From contig NZ_CP089925.1 in the NCBI RefSeq assembly GCF_021284745.1, positions 2,851,001 through 2,915,000 of the forward strand: a DNA stretch of 64,000 nucleotides, read 5' to 3'. The stretch's first letter is position 1; every line of letters begins with the position of its first letter. Positions 23,139 to 31,145 of this stretch are shown here, piece by piece. This stretch comes from Lysobacter sp. KIS68-7 (lineage in GTDB: Bacteria > Pseudomonadota > Gammaproteobacteria > Xanthomonadales > Xanthomonadaceae). The position numbers were made by a program, and so were the translations under genes. Below the pieces are notes generated by a model. That model did not search any database and had not been told where the DNA came from. It worked only from the letters and a program-made list of their open reading frames with translations.

Positions 23139-24302
23139 TCAGCGCGGAGCCACGTATCCGCCGGGCACGCCCCGCGGCGAAAGGACGAGTTGCCAAAGCT
23201 GAATGGCCCGCGCCCGGAAACTGGCCATCGATGCGGACAGGTAGAACCGCCACATGCGCCGGAAGCGCTCGTCGTAGCGCGAAGGCAGCGTGTCCCAGGC
23301 GCGCTCGACGTTGGCGCGCCAGGCCTGCAGCGTGCGGTCGTAGTCGGTGCCGAAGTTGTGCCAGTCCTCGATCACGAAGCGGCCCTCGAGCGCGGTGGCG
23401 ATCTGCTTGGCCGAGGGCAGCATCGAGTTCGGGAAGATGTAGCGCGCGATCCACGGATCGGTGTGCGCCACCGACTCGTTGTTGCCGATCGTGTGCAGCA
23501 GGACCAAGCCGCCGTCGGGCGCATCGTCGGCGAGGCAGCGGCGCGCCACGTCGAAGAACTTCGCATAGTTGCGCACGCCCACATGTTCGAACATGCCGAT
23601 GGAGAAGATGCGGTCGAAGCCGCCGTCGCTGGCATCGAGCTCGCGGTAATCCTGCAGCCGGATCTCGATCGGCAGGCCTTCGCAGAGCATGCGCGCGAGC
23701 TCGGCCTGTTCGCGCGAGACGGTGACGCCCACGCCGCGCACGCCGTAGTTCTGCGCGGCGAACTTCAGCGCCTCGCCCCACCCGCACCCGATGTCGAGCA
23801 CGCGCATGCCCGCGCGCAGGCCGAGCTTGCGACAGACGAGGTCGAGCTTCGCTTCCTGCGCGGCATCCAGGTCCTTCGCCTCGCGCCAGTAGCCGCAGCT
23901 GTACACCAGGCGCTTGCCGAGCATCGCGCGATACAGGTCGTTGCCGAGGTCGTAGTGGCGTTGGCCGACTTCGAAACTGCGCGATTCCGATTGCAGGTTC
24001 TGCAAGCGCGCGCGCAACGCGTCCCACGCGGCGCCGAGGCCACGCACCTTCGCTTCGGCGCCCACGCGGATCAGGCGGAACAACATGCCGTCGAGATCGT
24101 CGACGTCCCATTGCCCGTCCATGTACGACTCGCCGAGCCCCAGCGAGCCCTGCGTGAGCACGCGGCCGTAGAAATGTTCGTCGTGGATGCTCGGATCCCA
24201 GGGGCGCCGGCCCCAGGCAGCGGGCGTCGTGCGCGCGTCCGGCCACACGTCGGCCTCGTGCATCAGTTGCAGGATCCGTTGGCGGAACGGATGCGCCGAC
24301 AT
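23139..24302 (-). CDS. cfa: Cyclopropane-fatty-acyl-phospholipid synthase
   Basis: A 387-aa SAM-dependent methyltransferase that adds a methylene bridge across double bonds of membrane phospholipid acyl chains, usually in stationary phase or acid stress. An N-terminal lipid-binding region includes LGLGESYMDGQWDVDDLD. The SAM-binding motif VLDIGCGWG is at residues 168-176, then GVTVSREQAE and FDRIFSIGMFEHVG. Length is normal. It follows the RsiV-like lipoprotein gene by 3 bp on the same strand, so the two are probably co-transcribed. Confidence 0.94.
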   Translation of the reverse strand: MSAHPFRQRILQLMHEADVWPDARTTPAAWGRRPWDPSIHDEHFYGRVLTQGSLGLGESYMDGQWDVDDLDGMLFRLIRVGAEAKVRGLGAAWDALRARLQNLQSESRSFEVGQRHYDLGNDLYRAMLGKRLVYSCGYWREAKDLDAAQEAKLDLVCRKLGLRAGMRVLDIGCGWGEALKFAAQNYGVRGVGVTVSREQAELARMLCEGLPIEIRLQDYRELDASDGGFDRIFSIGMFEHVGVRNYAKFFDVARRCLADDAPDGGLVLLHTIGNNESVAHTDPWIARYIFPNSMLPSAKQIATALEGRFVIEDWHNFGTDYDRTLQAWRANVERAWDTLPSRYDERFRRMWRFYLSASMASFRARAIQLWQLVLSPRGVPGGYVAPR

Positions 24303-24305
24303 CGG

Positions 24306-25136
24306 CTAACCGCCGCGGAACAACCCACGGTAGGCCGGCGCGACGTGCGGCAACAGCACGTCCGCGGGCACGTCCACCGTCTGCGTGCCATCGGCGTAAG
24401 GGCCGACCTGGTAAGGCGGGAACACGAAGCGCAGCGCGTCGATCTTCCCGTCCGCCCCGAGGCGCGGCTCGAACTCGGAGAACGCATCGGCCGTCGGCCC
24501 CGTGCCCTCGTCGATCATCTGGACGGCCTGCTTGAGCATGTCGGCGCGGTCTTCGGCGGGCACGTCGTCGGCGTCGATGCGTTGCGACAGCGCGGTATGC
24601 AATTGCTCGCGCACGAAATCGGAAATCACCTGCCAGCCCGTCGCATCGGGCACGAGTTCCTCCGCGGTGAGCTGCACGTTGTGCTGCGGCAGCCAGACGA
24701 AGCGCGCGATCAGCGGCGAACCGTGCGCGCCGCCGGTGTACAGGCTCCCGTCGGCGGCGATGGCGATGATCGCCGGCGTGTTCACCAGCGTGGTGTACGA
24801 CAGGCTCAATTCGTAAGGCGCGGTGGGCGTGTCGTTGCCGAGGCCGTCGACCGCGTCCATCAGATCCTTGCGCGAGGCATCGGCGTAACGCTTCAACGCA
24901 GCCGCCAGGCCCGGATGCGCCGCCGCTTCCTTCGGATAGCTGATGCCGATGACGTAGCGCGGCGTGGTTTCCACCACGTCGTGCAGGCCACCGACGCTCG
25001 CGGCCGACGCGGGCGCGACGGCGGTGCTCGCCGTGGCGGGCGCATGCGGCGTGGTGGTGGCGGGTGCGGGTGCCTGTCGCTGGCAGGCGGCCAGCAGCAG
25101 CACCGACACGATGGCGAGGGCGGAACGACGCGTCAT
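24306..25136 (-). CDS. DUF3298/RsiV-like lipoprotein
   Basis: A 276-aa lipoprotein. The signal ends in lipobox LLAAC (Cys18), followed by an Ala/Thr/Pro-rich linker to about residue 48. The C-terminal part (YVIGISYPKEAA ... YELSLSYTTLVNTPAIIAIAADGSLYTGGAHGSP ... FVFPPYQVGPYADG) matches the DUF3298 fold of RsiV and PdaC. Some relatives bind lysozyme or peptidoglycan; the role here is unknown. The linker plus acylation suggest an envelope-tethered binding domain. It precedes cfa by 3 bp and is divergent from the TPR protein. GATAAT at 25169-25174 on its strand is a plausible -10 box. Confidence 0.8.
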   Translation of the reverse strand: MTRRSALAIVSVLLLAACQRQAPAPATTTPHAPATASTAVAPASAASVGGLHDVVETTPRYVIGISYPKEAAAHPGLAAALKRYADASRKDLMDAVDGLGNDTPTAPYELSLSYTTLVNTPAIIAIAADGSLYTGGAHGSPLIARFVWLPQHNVQLTAEELVPDATGWQVISDFVREQLHTALSQRIDADDVPAEDRADMLKQAVQMIDEGTGPTADAFSEFEPRLGADGKIDALRFVFPPYQVGPYADGTQTVDVPADVLLPHVAPAYRGLFRGG

Positions 25137-25284
25137 GAGGCAATCCGTTGGCTCGGGGTCGCGCGCAAATTATCGCCGGGCGCGTGACGCCGGGATACAC
25201 CTTCCGATGCCCGTTCGAGGCCGCCCGGCTGACCGAACGACGCCCCGCTCCCCGTTCTGTGAAGCGACGGAGCCGGAGCGACGG

Positions 25285-27378
25285 GTGTCCTTCTTCGAAG
25301 AACTCAAGCAACGCCGCGTCATCCGCGTCGCGACGGTCTACCTCGTCGTGGCCTGGGTCGCCATCCAGGCCGCCTCCATCGCGCTGCCTGCCTTCGACGC
25401 GCCTCCGTGGACCCTGCGCTTCGTCATCCTATTGTTCGCGCTCGGGTTTCCCTTGGCCCTGCTGCTCTCCTGGGCGCTGGACGTGACGCCCGACGGCCTG
25501 CGCTTCACCGCCGGCAAGGTCGGCAACAAGCGCATGGCGACCATCAGCCTGGGCCTGGTCGTGCTCGCCGTCGCCTGGTACTTCCTCGGGCAACCGGCCT
25601 TCCGCGGCGGCACCAAGGCCCCCGAACGCTCCATCGCCGTGCTGCCCTTCGTGAACATGAGCGGCAACGCGGCGAACGATTACTTCTCCGACGGCCTGGC
25701 CGAAACCACGCTCGACATGCTCGCCCAGGTGCCGGACCTGAAAGTGATCGCACGCACTTCCTCGTTCGCGTTCAAGGGCAAGTCGACCGACATGCGCGAG
25801 ATCGGCCGCCAGCTCGGTGCGGCGCACGTGCTGGAAGGCAGCGTGCAGCAGGCCGGCGACACGGTGCGCATCACGGTGCAGCTGATCCGTGCGAATGATG
25901 GTTCGCACCTGTGGTCGAAACAGTTCGATCGGCGCATGACGGACGTGTTCCGCATCCAGGACGAGATCGCGACCTCCGTCGTCGATGCGCTCGCGATGCA
26001 ACTCCCCGAATCGACGCAACGCCGCCTGGTGCGCAAGCGCACCGACAATGTCGCCGCGTACGACGCCTACCTGCAGGGCATGGCGCTGATGCCCAAGCGC
26101 GACGTCGGCGACATGCGGCGCGCGCTGGCGTACTTCGAGCAGGCGATCCGCATCGATCCGAATTACGCGCGCGCGTATGTCGGCGCGCACGACGCGATTC
26201 ATCTCATCGAAAACTACGGCAGCATCACGGATGCCGAGCGCAAGAAGGAACAAGCCTACCTGCAGCAGGCACTGCGGCTCGCGCCGGACCTGGGCGAGGT
26301 GCAGGTGGCGCGCGGCGTCTCGCTGGAAATGGCCAACGACGTGGACGGTGCGGAAGCGGCGTATCGGCGCGGTGTCGCACTGGCGCCCGGGTACGCAACG
26401 GGCTGGCAATGGCTCGGCGAGCTTCTGTCCGCGGGCCAGGGCCGCTATGAGGAAGCGCTGCCGATGCTCGCGAAAGCGCGCTCGCTCGATCCGCTCTCCC
26501 CCGTCATCCGCGGCACCTATGCTTTCTCCCTGGGCCAGGCAGGCCACCTCGACGCAGCACTCGCCGAAAGCAACAAGCTCATCGCCGACACCCCCGAGGT
26601 CGCGCGCAGCTACGACGACCGCAGCGTCATCCACACGATGCACGGCGACCTCGTTTCGGCGCTTCGCGACCTGCAGACGCAGGACGGGCTCGCGCCGGAC
26701 GCTTACGCCTTCCGCTCACACCGCTGCTACGCGCTGATCGATTTCGGTGCCCTCGATGAGGCCGACGCATGCCTGCGCCCGCTCGCGGCGCACGCACCGG
26801 ATGCCGCCGCGATCCTCTTCGCCCAGGCGCGCCTGGCCTACCTGCGCGGGGACTTCGCCGCGGCGCAGGCTTTGCTGCGACGCACGCCCAAGGAGTACAG
26901 CGAGGCGTTCGACGCGGGGATGTCGCTGCTCATGGGGGACCCCGCGCCCTTGATCGCGGTGGAGCGCAAACAAAACCCGCGTTGGTTCGATGCACCGCCC
27001 GCGGCTGTGTATTCGCCGAGGGCCAACGCTGCAGTGCAGACCGCGGCGGCGCTCCTGCGCTCCGGCGACCGTGTTCGAGGCGAGGCGCTCATGCGGGCCG
27101 CGATGGCGTCGGTGGCCGATCGCCCCTATCCCGCCGTCAACGGTGGGCGCGGATGGCTGGAAGTGGAAGGCCACGAACTCCTTGGCGAGCGCGACGCGGC
27201 CGTGCAGGCGTTGCAGCGCGGCGTCGACGCCGGCTTCTTCCAGCAGATCGCCGACATCGATGCGGATCCTTTCCTCGCAGACCTGCGCAAGGATCCGCGC
27301 TACGACCGCATCCTCGCGCCGGCGCGCGCAAAAGCCGCCGCGCAGGTCGAAGCGGCACGCAAGGCCGGTCTTCTCTGA
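25285..27378 (+). CDS. Membrane-anchored TolB-like/TPR protein
   Basis: A ~697-aa protein. The N-terminus (FFEELKQRRVIRVATVYLVVAWVA) with two further hydrophobic stretches up to about residue 108 forms a membrane anchor. Next is a FlgO/TolB-N-like domain (RSIAVLPFVNMSGNAANDYFSDGLAETTLDMLAQVPDLKVIARTSS cut here; then LGAAHVLEGSVQ and FDRRMTDVFRIQDEIA), the same unit found after adenylate cyclase or winged-helix domains. At least six TPR-type helical repeats follow. No catalytic domain is visible, so it is probably a protein-interaction scaffold. The GTG start at 25285 is the first codon of the conserved region. A bidirectional terminator follows. Confidence 0.82.
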   Translation: MSFFEELKQRRVIRVATVYLVVAWVAIQAASIALPAFDAPPWTLRFVILLFALGFPLALLLSWALDVTPDGLRFTAGKVGNKRMATISLGLVVLAVAWYFLGQPAFRGGTKAPERSIAVLPFVNMSGNAANDYFSDGLAETTLDMLAQVPDLKVIARTSSFAFKGKSTDMREIGRQLGAAHVLEGSVQQAGDTVRITVQLIRANDGSHLWSKQFDRRMTDVFRIQDEIATSVVDALAMQLPESTQRRLVRKRTDNVAAYDAYLQGMALMPKRDVGDMRRALAYFEQAIRIDPNYARAYVGAHDAIHLIENYGSITDAERKKEQAYLQQALRLAPDLGEVQVARGVSLEMANDVDGAEAAYRRGVALAPGYATGWQWLGELLSAGQGRYEEALPMLAKARSLDPLSPVIRGTYAFSLGQAGHLDAALAESNKLIADTPEVARSYDDRSVIHTMHGDLVSALRDLQTQDGLAPDAYAFRSHRCYALIDFGALDEADACLRPLAAHAPDAAAILFAQARLAYLRGDFAAAQALLRRTPKEYSEAFDAGMSLLMGDPAPLIAVERKQNPRWFDAPPAAVYSPRANAAVQTAAALLRSGDRVRGEALMRAAMASVADRPYPAVNGGRGWLEVEGHELLGERDAAVQALQRGVDAGFFQQIADIDADPFLADLRKDPRYDRILAPARAKAAAQVEAARKAGLL

Positions 27379-27390
27379 CGCCCGAAAACA

Positions 27391-27416
27391 AAAAACCCGG
27401 CCGAGGCCGGGTTTTT
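27391..27416. terminator. Bidirectional rho-independent terminator
   Basis: AAAAACCCGGCC-ga-GGCCGGGTTTTT, a near-perfect palindrome with A- and T-runs on either side. It separates the TPR protein gene from the convergent cold-shock gene. Confidence 0.9.
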
Positions 27417-27471
27417 CGATCGGGTGCGTCCGGTGCGTTGCCGCGCCGGATGCTCCGCGAAGCAGGGGCGA

Positions 27472-27681
27472 TTAGACCGCCTGGACTTCGTCGGCCTGCA
27501 GGCCCTTCTGGCCCTGCACAACCTTGAACGTGACGCGCTGGCCTTCCTGCAACGACTTGAAGCCGGTGCCCTGGATGGAGCGGAAGTGCACGAAGAGGTC
27601 CGGGCCGGATTCCGGCGTGATGAAGCCAAAGCCCTTGGCATCGTTGAACCACTTGACGGTGCCGGTCTGACGATCGGACAT
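27472..27681 (-). CDS. Cold-shock protein (CspA family)
   Basis: A 69-aa single cold-shock domain protein that binds single-stranded RNA/DNA and melts RNA structure. RNP1 (KGFGFI, residues 16-21) and RNP2 (LFVHF, residues 29-33) are intact. A strong AAGGAG precedes the ATG. About 230 bp upstream are gene-free, long enough for the structured 5' leader that many csp mRNAs carry, but I cannot confirm a leader or promoter. The shared terminator at 27391-27416 is 55 bp downstream. It may be constitutive rather than cold-induced. Confidence 0.95.
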   Translation of the reverse strand: MSDRQTGTVKWFNDAKGFGFITPESGPDLFVHFRSIQGTGFKSLQEGQRVTFKVVQGQKGLQADEVQAV

Positions 27682-27915
27682 GGGTATTACTCCTTGAAAA
27701 ACAGGTTGGATGATGCACGACCACCATAGTGGCCGCGACTGTCTAGCAAGGGGTAAGACGCGAACGATGTAGCGACCGCAGACACGAGGTCCTTGATCTA
27801 CCGCATCGGGCCACGATGTACCGTGATCCCGCTTGGAACAGTGGGCGCACCTTACCCTACTTTGCCCCGGAAGTGTGAATACGCAGAGGGAACATTCACG
27901 CAGCCGTCGAGGGCA
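27682..27915 (-). promoter_or_regulatory. Long upstream region of the cold-shock gene
   Basis: Gene-free stretch of 234 bp, slightly less GC-rich than its surroundings, between the cold-shock gene and the end of rluF. It must hold the csp promoter and probably a leader. Beyond the AAGGAG ribosome site I see no convincing promoter pair or cold-box. Confidence 0.4.
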
Positions 27916-28632
27916 TCACCATTCCGTGCGGCCCGGAATCAGGCCCCGGAGCTCCTGGTCGGTGAGGTTGCGCCACTGCCCGACCTTCAAATGGGCGAGC
28001 TTCACGTTGCCGATCCTCACGCGGATGAGGGTCTTCACGCGGTGCCCGAAGTGGGCGGCCATGAGGCGGATCTGCCGGTTGAGGCCCTGCACCAGCACGA
28101 TGCGGAACCCGAAGCGGCCGAGCTTGCCGGTCTTGCACGGCAGGGTCAGCTGCCCGTGGAGGGGCACGCCCTTGGCCATGCCGCGCAGGAATTCGTCGGT
28201 GACCGGGTGGTTGATCGCCACCAGGTATTCCTTCTCCAGCTTGTTCTCGGCGCGCAGGATCTCGTTGACGATGTCGCCGTTGCTGGTCAGCAGGATCAGG
28301 CCTTCCGAATCCTTGTCCAGGCGCCCGATCGGGAAGATGCGCTGCTCGTGGCCGATGAACTCCACGATGTTGTCCTTCACCGTGGTTTCGGTGGTGCAGG
28401 TGATCCCGACCGGTTTGTTCAGCGCGATGTAGACGTGCTTGCGCTTGCCGGGCCCCGCAGCGGCGCGGGCCTTCAGGGCCTCGCCGTCGACCAGCACCGT
28501 GTCGCCCTCGCCCACTTCGGCGCCCACGCGCGCCCGCACGCCGTTGACCTGCACGCGGCCCTCGGCGATGAGGCGGTCGGCTTCGCGGCGCGAGCAGGCG
28601 CCGGTGTCGCTGATGAACTTGTTGAGGCGCAT
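27916..28632 (-). CDS. rluF: 23S rRNA pseudouridine synthase RluF
   Basis: A 238-aa RluF-type enzyme that isomerises uridine 2604 (and in E. coli a tyrosine tRNA uridine). An S4 RNA-binding domain spans about residues 1-48 (RLNKFISDTGACSRREADRL). The catalytic domain has Asp106 in FPIGRLDKDSEGLILLT. NKPVGITCTTE, EKEYLV, PCKTGK and LVQGLNRQIR follow the E. coli RluF order closely. It lacks the long basic C-terminal tail of the E. coli protein. A TACAAT box 27 nt upstream at 28659-28664 may be its -10 element. Confidence 0.92.
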   Translation of the reverse strand: MRLNKFISDTGACSRREADRLIAEGRVQVNGVRARVGAEVGEGDTVLVDGEALKARAAAGPGKRKHVYIALNKPVGITCTTETTVKDNIVEFIGHEQRIFPIGRLDKDSEGLILLTSNGDIVNEILRAENKLEKEYLVAINHPVTDEFLRGMAKGVPLHGQLTLPCKTGKLGRFGFRIVLVQGLNRQIRLMAAHFGHRVKTLIRVRIGNVKLAHLKVGQWRNLTDQELRGLIPGRTEW

Positions 28633-28658
28633 GCGGGGAGCCGGGGGACGGGCCGCGC

Positions 28659-28664
28659 ATTGTA
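28659..28664 (-). promoter_or_regulatory. -10 element for rluF within a palindrome
   Basis: TACAAT on the minus strand, five of six to consensus, followed by GCGCGG as at selO and the LytTR gene. It sits in the loop of an inverted repeat GGCCGCGC-n9-GCGCGGCC (28651-28675). No clear -35 box. Confidence 0.4.
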
Positions 28665-28685
28665 CCGGCGCGGCCGCCCTCGCCT

Positions 28686-28970
28686 TCAGGCAAGCAGGTC
28701 GCGGTACTCCGGGTGCTTCTCGATCCAGACCTTGGCGTAGCTGCAGGCCGGAACCACCTTCATCCCCGCGGCGCGCGCATGGTCCAGCGCCACGCGCACC
28801 AGCTCGCCGGCGATGCCGCGCCCGCCGATCGCCTCCGGCACGCCGGTGTGGAAGAGGGTCATCGCGCCGCCTTCCACCCGGTAATCGAGCTCGGCCACGT
28901 GGCCGTCGACGAGGACGGTGAACCGCCCCGTCGCCTCGTGCCGGACCGGCCCCAGGTCACCCGCGGGCAT
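28686..28970 (-). CDS. Small GNAT-type N-acetyltransferase (YjdJ-like)
   Basis: A 94-aa single-domain acetyltransferase of the short Gcn5-related group. The core shows strands around FTVLVDGHVAELDYRV and MTLFHTGVPEAIGGRGIAGELV, where GGRGIAG is the acetyl-CoA pyrophosphate loop, then VVPACSYAKVWIEKHPEYRDLL, the characteristic C-terminus. Substrate unknown. Its start overlaps the end of the histone-like gene by 14 bp, so the two are probably translated from one mRNA. Confidence 0.87.
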   Translation of the reverse strand: MPAGDLGPVRHEATGRFTVLVDGHVAELDYRVEGGAMTLFHTGVPEAIGGRGIAGELVRVALDHARAAGMKVVPACSYAKVWIEKHPEYRDLLA

Positions 28971-29667
28971 CGCGCTTGCCCTGGTTCTGGCGATCGGTCG
29001 CGCCGATGCTGCCCTGGATGGCGGACTGATGCGTTTCGCCCTGGTGCAGTTCGTTCGCCTTCATGCGCGCTTCCTCGGACTGGAATCCCGGATCGGGCAC
29101 GTGGTTGCCGCCTTCGCCGATGTGTTGCCACGCCGGCGTCTCTCGATCGTGCGCATGCTTGGCTTCCAGCAGCGCGCGCGTGTTGGCCAGCGCCTGCTCG
29201 GGCGTGATGTGCGCGGGCTCGGGAATGACATGGACGGCACGCGGCTTGCGCGGTGCCTTGCGAGCGACGGTCTTCTTCGTGGCGACCCGCTTCGTGGCCG
29301 CGGCCTTGCGGACGACTTTCTTCGCGGCCTTCTTCGCCGGCGACTTGCGGGCTGCGACTTTCTTCGTGGCCTTCTTCGCGACTTTCTTCGCCGCGGCCTT
29401 GCGCGTCGCGGTCTTCTTCACCGCCTTGCGCGCTGTCTTTTTCGCAGCGGCGCGGCGGATCGCCGTCTTCTTCACTGCCTTGCGCGCGGTCTTCTTCGCG
29501 GCCTTCTTCGCCGCCTTCTTCACCGTGCGCTTCACGGCGGCCTTCCGCACGACCTTCTTCGCGGCCTTCTTTGCCGTGCGCTTCGCACCGGCCTTGCGCA
29601 CGGCCTTCTTCGCGGTCTTCTTCGTCGCCTTCCTGGCCGCTTTTTTCGCAGCCTTCTTGGTCGCCAT
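28957..29667 (-). CDS. Lys/Ala-rich histone H1-like protein
   Basis: A 236-aa very basic protein. Residues 1 to about 145 consist of degenerate KKAAKK/TARKAVKKTA repeats like the C-terminal tail of histone H1 and of bacterial AlgP/Hc1-type proteins, so it probably binds DNA or RNA non-specifically. The last ~90 residues are different: acidic to neutral, with HVIPEPAHITPEQALANTRA, AWQHIGEGGNHVPDPGFQS and an Asn/Gln/Gly-rich tail. That non-repetitive domain suggests a specific second function. GAGGAGG precedes the ATG. The repeats are low-complexity DNA and may vary in number between strains. Confidence 0.85.
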   Translation of the reverse strand: MATKKAAKKAARKATKKTAKKAVRKAGAKRTAKKAAKKVVRKAAVKRTVKKAAKKAAKKTARKAVKKTAIRRAAAKKTARKAVKKTATRKAAAKKVAKKATKKVAARKSPAKKAAKKVVRKAAATKRVATKKTVARKAPRKPRAVHVIPEPAHITPEQALANTRALLEAKHAHDRETPAWQHIGEGGNHVPDPGFQSEEARMKANELHQGETHQSAIQGSIGATDRQNQGKRDARG

Positions 29668-29733
29668 GGACGCCTCCTCGAGTCAGTCCCCGCGCCCCGG
29701 ATATCACGGGGCACATTCAGCGCGGGTGAGTAC

Positions 29734-30336
29734 TCAGGACCCCGGCGACAGCAAGCGCTCGACGAACGCCGCGGGCAGCCGCGGCTCGGCGAAGATCGCG
29801 AACGCCACGCCGTACAGCGCGCCCCAGAAGTGCGCCGCGTGGTTGACGTTGCCGTGCCCCTGGCGATCGGCCCAGGCCGAATACCCGAGGTACAGCACGC
29901 CGAAGATGATCGCCGGGCATGGCAGGACGAACACGTAGATGGTCGCCCACGGGTTGAGCAGCACGAAGGTGAACAGTACGGCCGAGACCGCACCCGACGC
30001 GCCGAGGCTGCGATACCGCGCGTCGTTGCGATGGCGCAGGTAGGTCGGCAGGATCGAGGCCACCATCGCCGAGAGATAGAACAAGGGAAACGCCAGCGGC
30101 CCCAGCGTCGCGCCGTAGAAGCGCTCCGCCAGCGGGCCGAAGAAGTACAGCGTGAACATGTTGAACAACAGGTGCATCCAGTCGGCATGCACGAAGCCGT
30201 AGGTCACCAGGCGGTCGTACTCGTGCTTGCGCGCGATGGCGGGCGGCCACAGCGTGAGGCGGTCCATCAGGCGCGGTCGCTCGAAGGCGATCCACGAGAC
30301 GATCACCGTCAGGCCGATCAGGATCCAGGTCTGCAT
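29734..30336 (-). CDS. Rhomboid-family intramembrane serine protease
   Basis: A 200-aa polytopic membrane protein. The catalytic Ser is in LGASGAVSAV (Ser114) and the His in HAAHFWGALYG (His169). The loop-1 region carries HADWMHLLFNMFTLYFFG, with the conserved His and Asn. It cleaves substrates within or near the membrane; substrate unknown. It precedes the GST gene's end by 3 bp on the same strand, so the two are likely co-transcribed. Length is typical of the basic six-helix form. Confidence 0.92.
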   Translation of the reverse strand: MQTWILIGLTVIVSWIAFERPRLMDRLTLWPPAIARKHEYDRLVTYGFVHADWMHLLFNMFTLYFFGPLAERFYGATLGPLAFPLFYLSAMVASILPTYLRHRNDARYRSLGASGAVSAVLFTFVLLNPWATIYVFVLPCPAIIFGVLYLGYSAWADRQGHGNVNHAAHFWGALYGVAFAIFAEPRLPAAFVERLLSPGS

Positions 30337-30339
30337 GCG

Positions 30340-30999
30340 TCAGGCGGTCGTCGTGGCGGGGGCGTTGCCCCATTCGGCCAGGCCTTCGAGTTCGTACAGG
30401 CGCGCGAAGGACGGGCGTGCGCGCATGCGATCGGCGAAGGCGAGCAAATGCGGCCACTGTGTCGCGGGCCTGGGCATGTTGCGCGACCAGCGCATCAGCA
30501 TGGCGAGGTAGAAATCGGCGGCGCTGAGGCGATCGCCCAGCATGTACGGGCCGTTCTTCGCGATGTGCGCGTCGAGGCGATCCCAGGCTTGCGCGATCTT
30601 CGGCGCGACGGAGGCGCGCACGAGTTCGGCGTTCGCCTCGCCCGCGGCTTCATGCGGGTACCACCAGTTGCGGAACAGCGGTTGCACCGCGTTGGCGAGG
30701 TGGAACATCCACTGGTGGTAGTCGGCACGCTGCGGGTCGTCGTGCGCGGGGGCGAAGCGGTGCTGCGGATCGCGGTCGGCGAGCGTCATCAGCAGCGCGG
30801 CGGCTTCGAAGCGCGGCACGTCGTCCAGGACCAGGGTGGGCACCACGCCATTGGGATTCAACGCGAGGTACTCCGGGGACTTCTGCGCACCGGCCGCGGT
30901 GTCGACCAGGCGCAGCTCGTAGGGCACGCCGAGTTCGATCATCAGCCAGTGCACCACCATGCTCGCGGCACCGGGGGCGTAGTAGAGGGTGGTGGTCAT
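30340..30999 (-). CDS. Glutathione S-transferase family protein
   Basis: A 219-aa GST with an N-terminal thioredoxin-like domain (TTLYYAPGAASMVVHWLMIELG; NPNGVVPTLVLDD with the cis-Pro; FEAAALLMTLAD for glutathione binding) and an all-helical C-terminal domain (LGDRLSAADFYLAMLMRW). The Ala-rich first loop, PGAAS, resembles beta-class bacterial GSTs, though the usual Cys is absent there (Ala-Ala). It acts in detoxification or thiol chemistry, substrate unknown. It is followed by the rhomboid gene. Confidence 0.9.
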   Translation of the reverse strand: MTTTLYYAPGAASMVVHWLMIELGVPYELRLVDTAAGAQKSPEYLALNPNGVVPTLVLDDVPRFEAAALLMTLADRDPQHRFAPAHDDPQRADYHQWMFHLANAVQPLFRNWWYPHEAAGEANAELVRASVAPKIAQAWDRLDAHIAKNGPYMLGDRLSAADFYLAMLMRWSRNMPRPATQWPHLLAFADRMRARPSFARLYELEGLAEWGNAPATTTA

Positions 31000-31145
31000 C
31001 GGCGTCCGAACGGTGCTTGGGAGAGGCGCCCATCTTAGCCTCGCGCCCTGCCGCCAGCGCACTGGCAGCAGCATGACCAACGCCACGAAGGAATCGCCCC
31101 CGGTTTGGATACCATCGCCGTTCCCTTGCCCGCGGCCGATGCCCC

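Noticed and set aside
29255-29665. Alternative plus-strand phenylalanine/alanine-rich frames opposite the histone-like gene
   Set aside because: The repeats of the histone-like gene read as FFAAFFA-type strings on the other strand; an artefact of low-complexity antisense translation.
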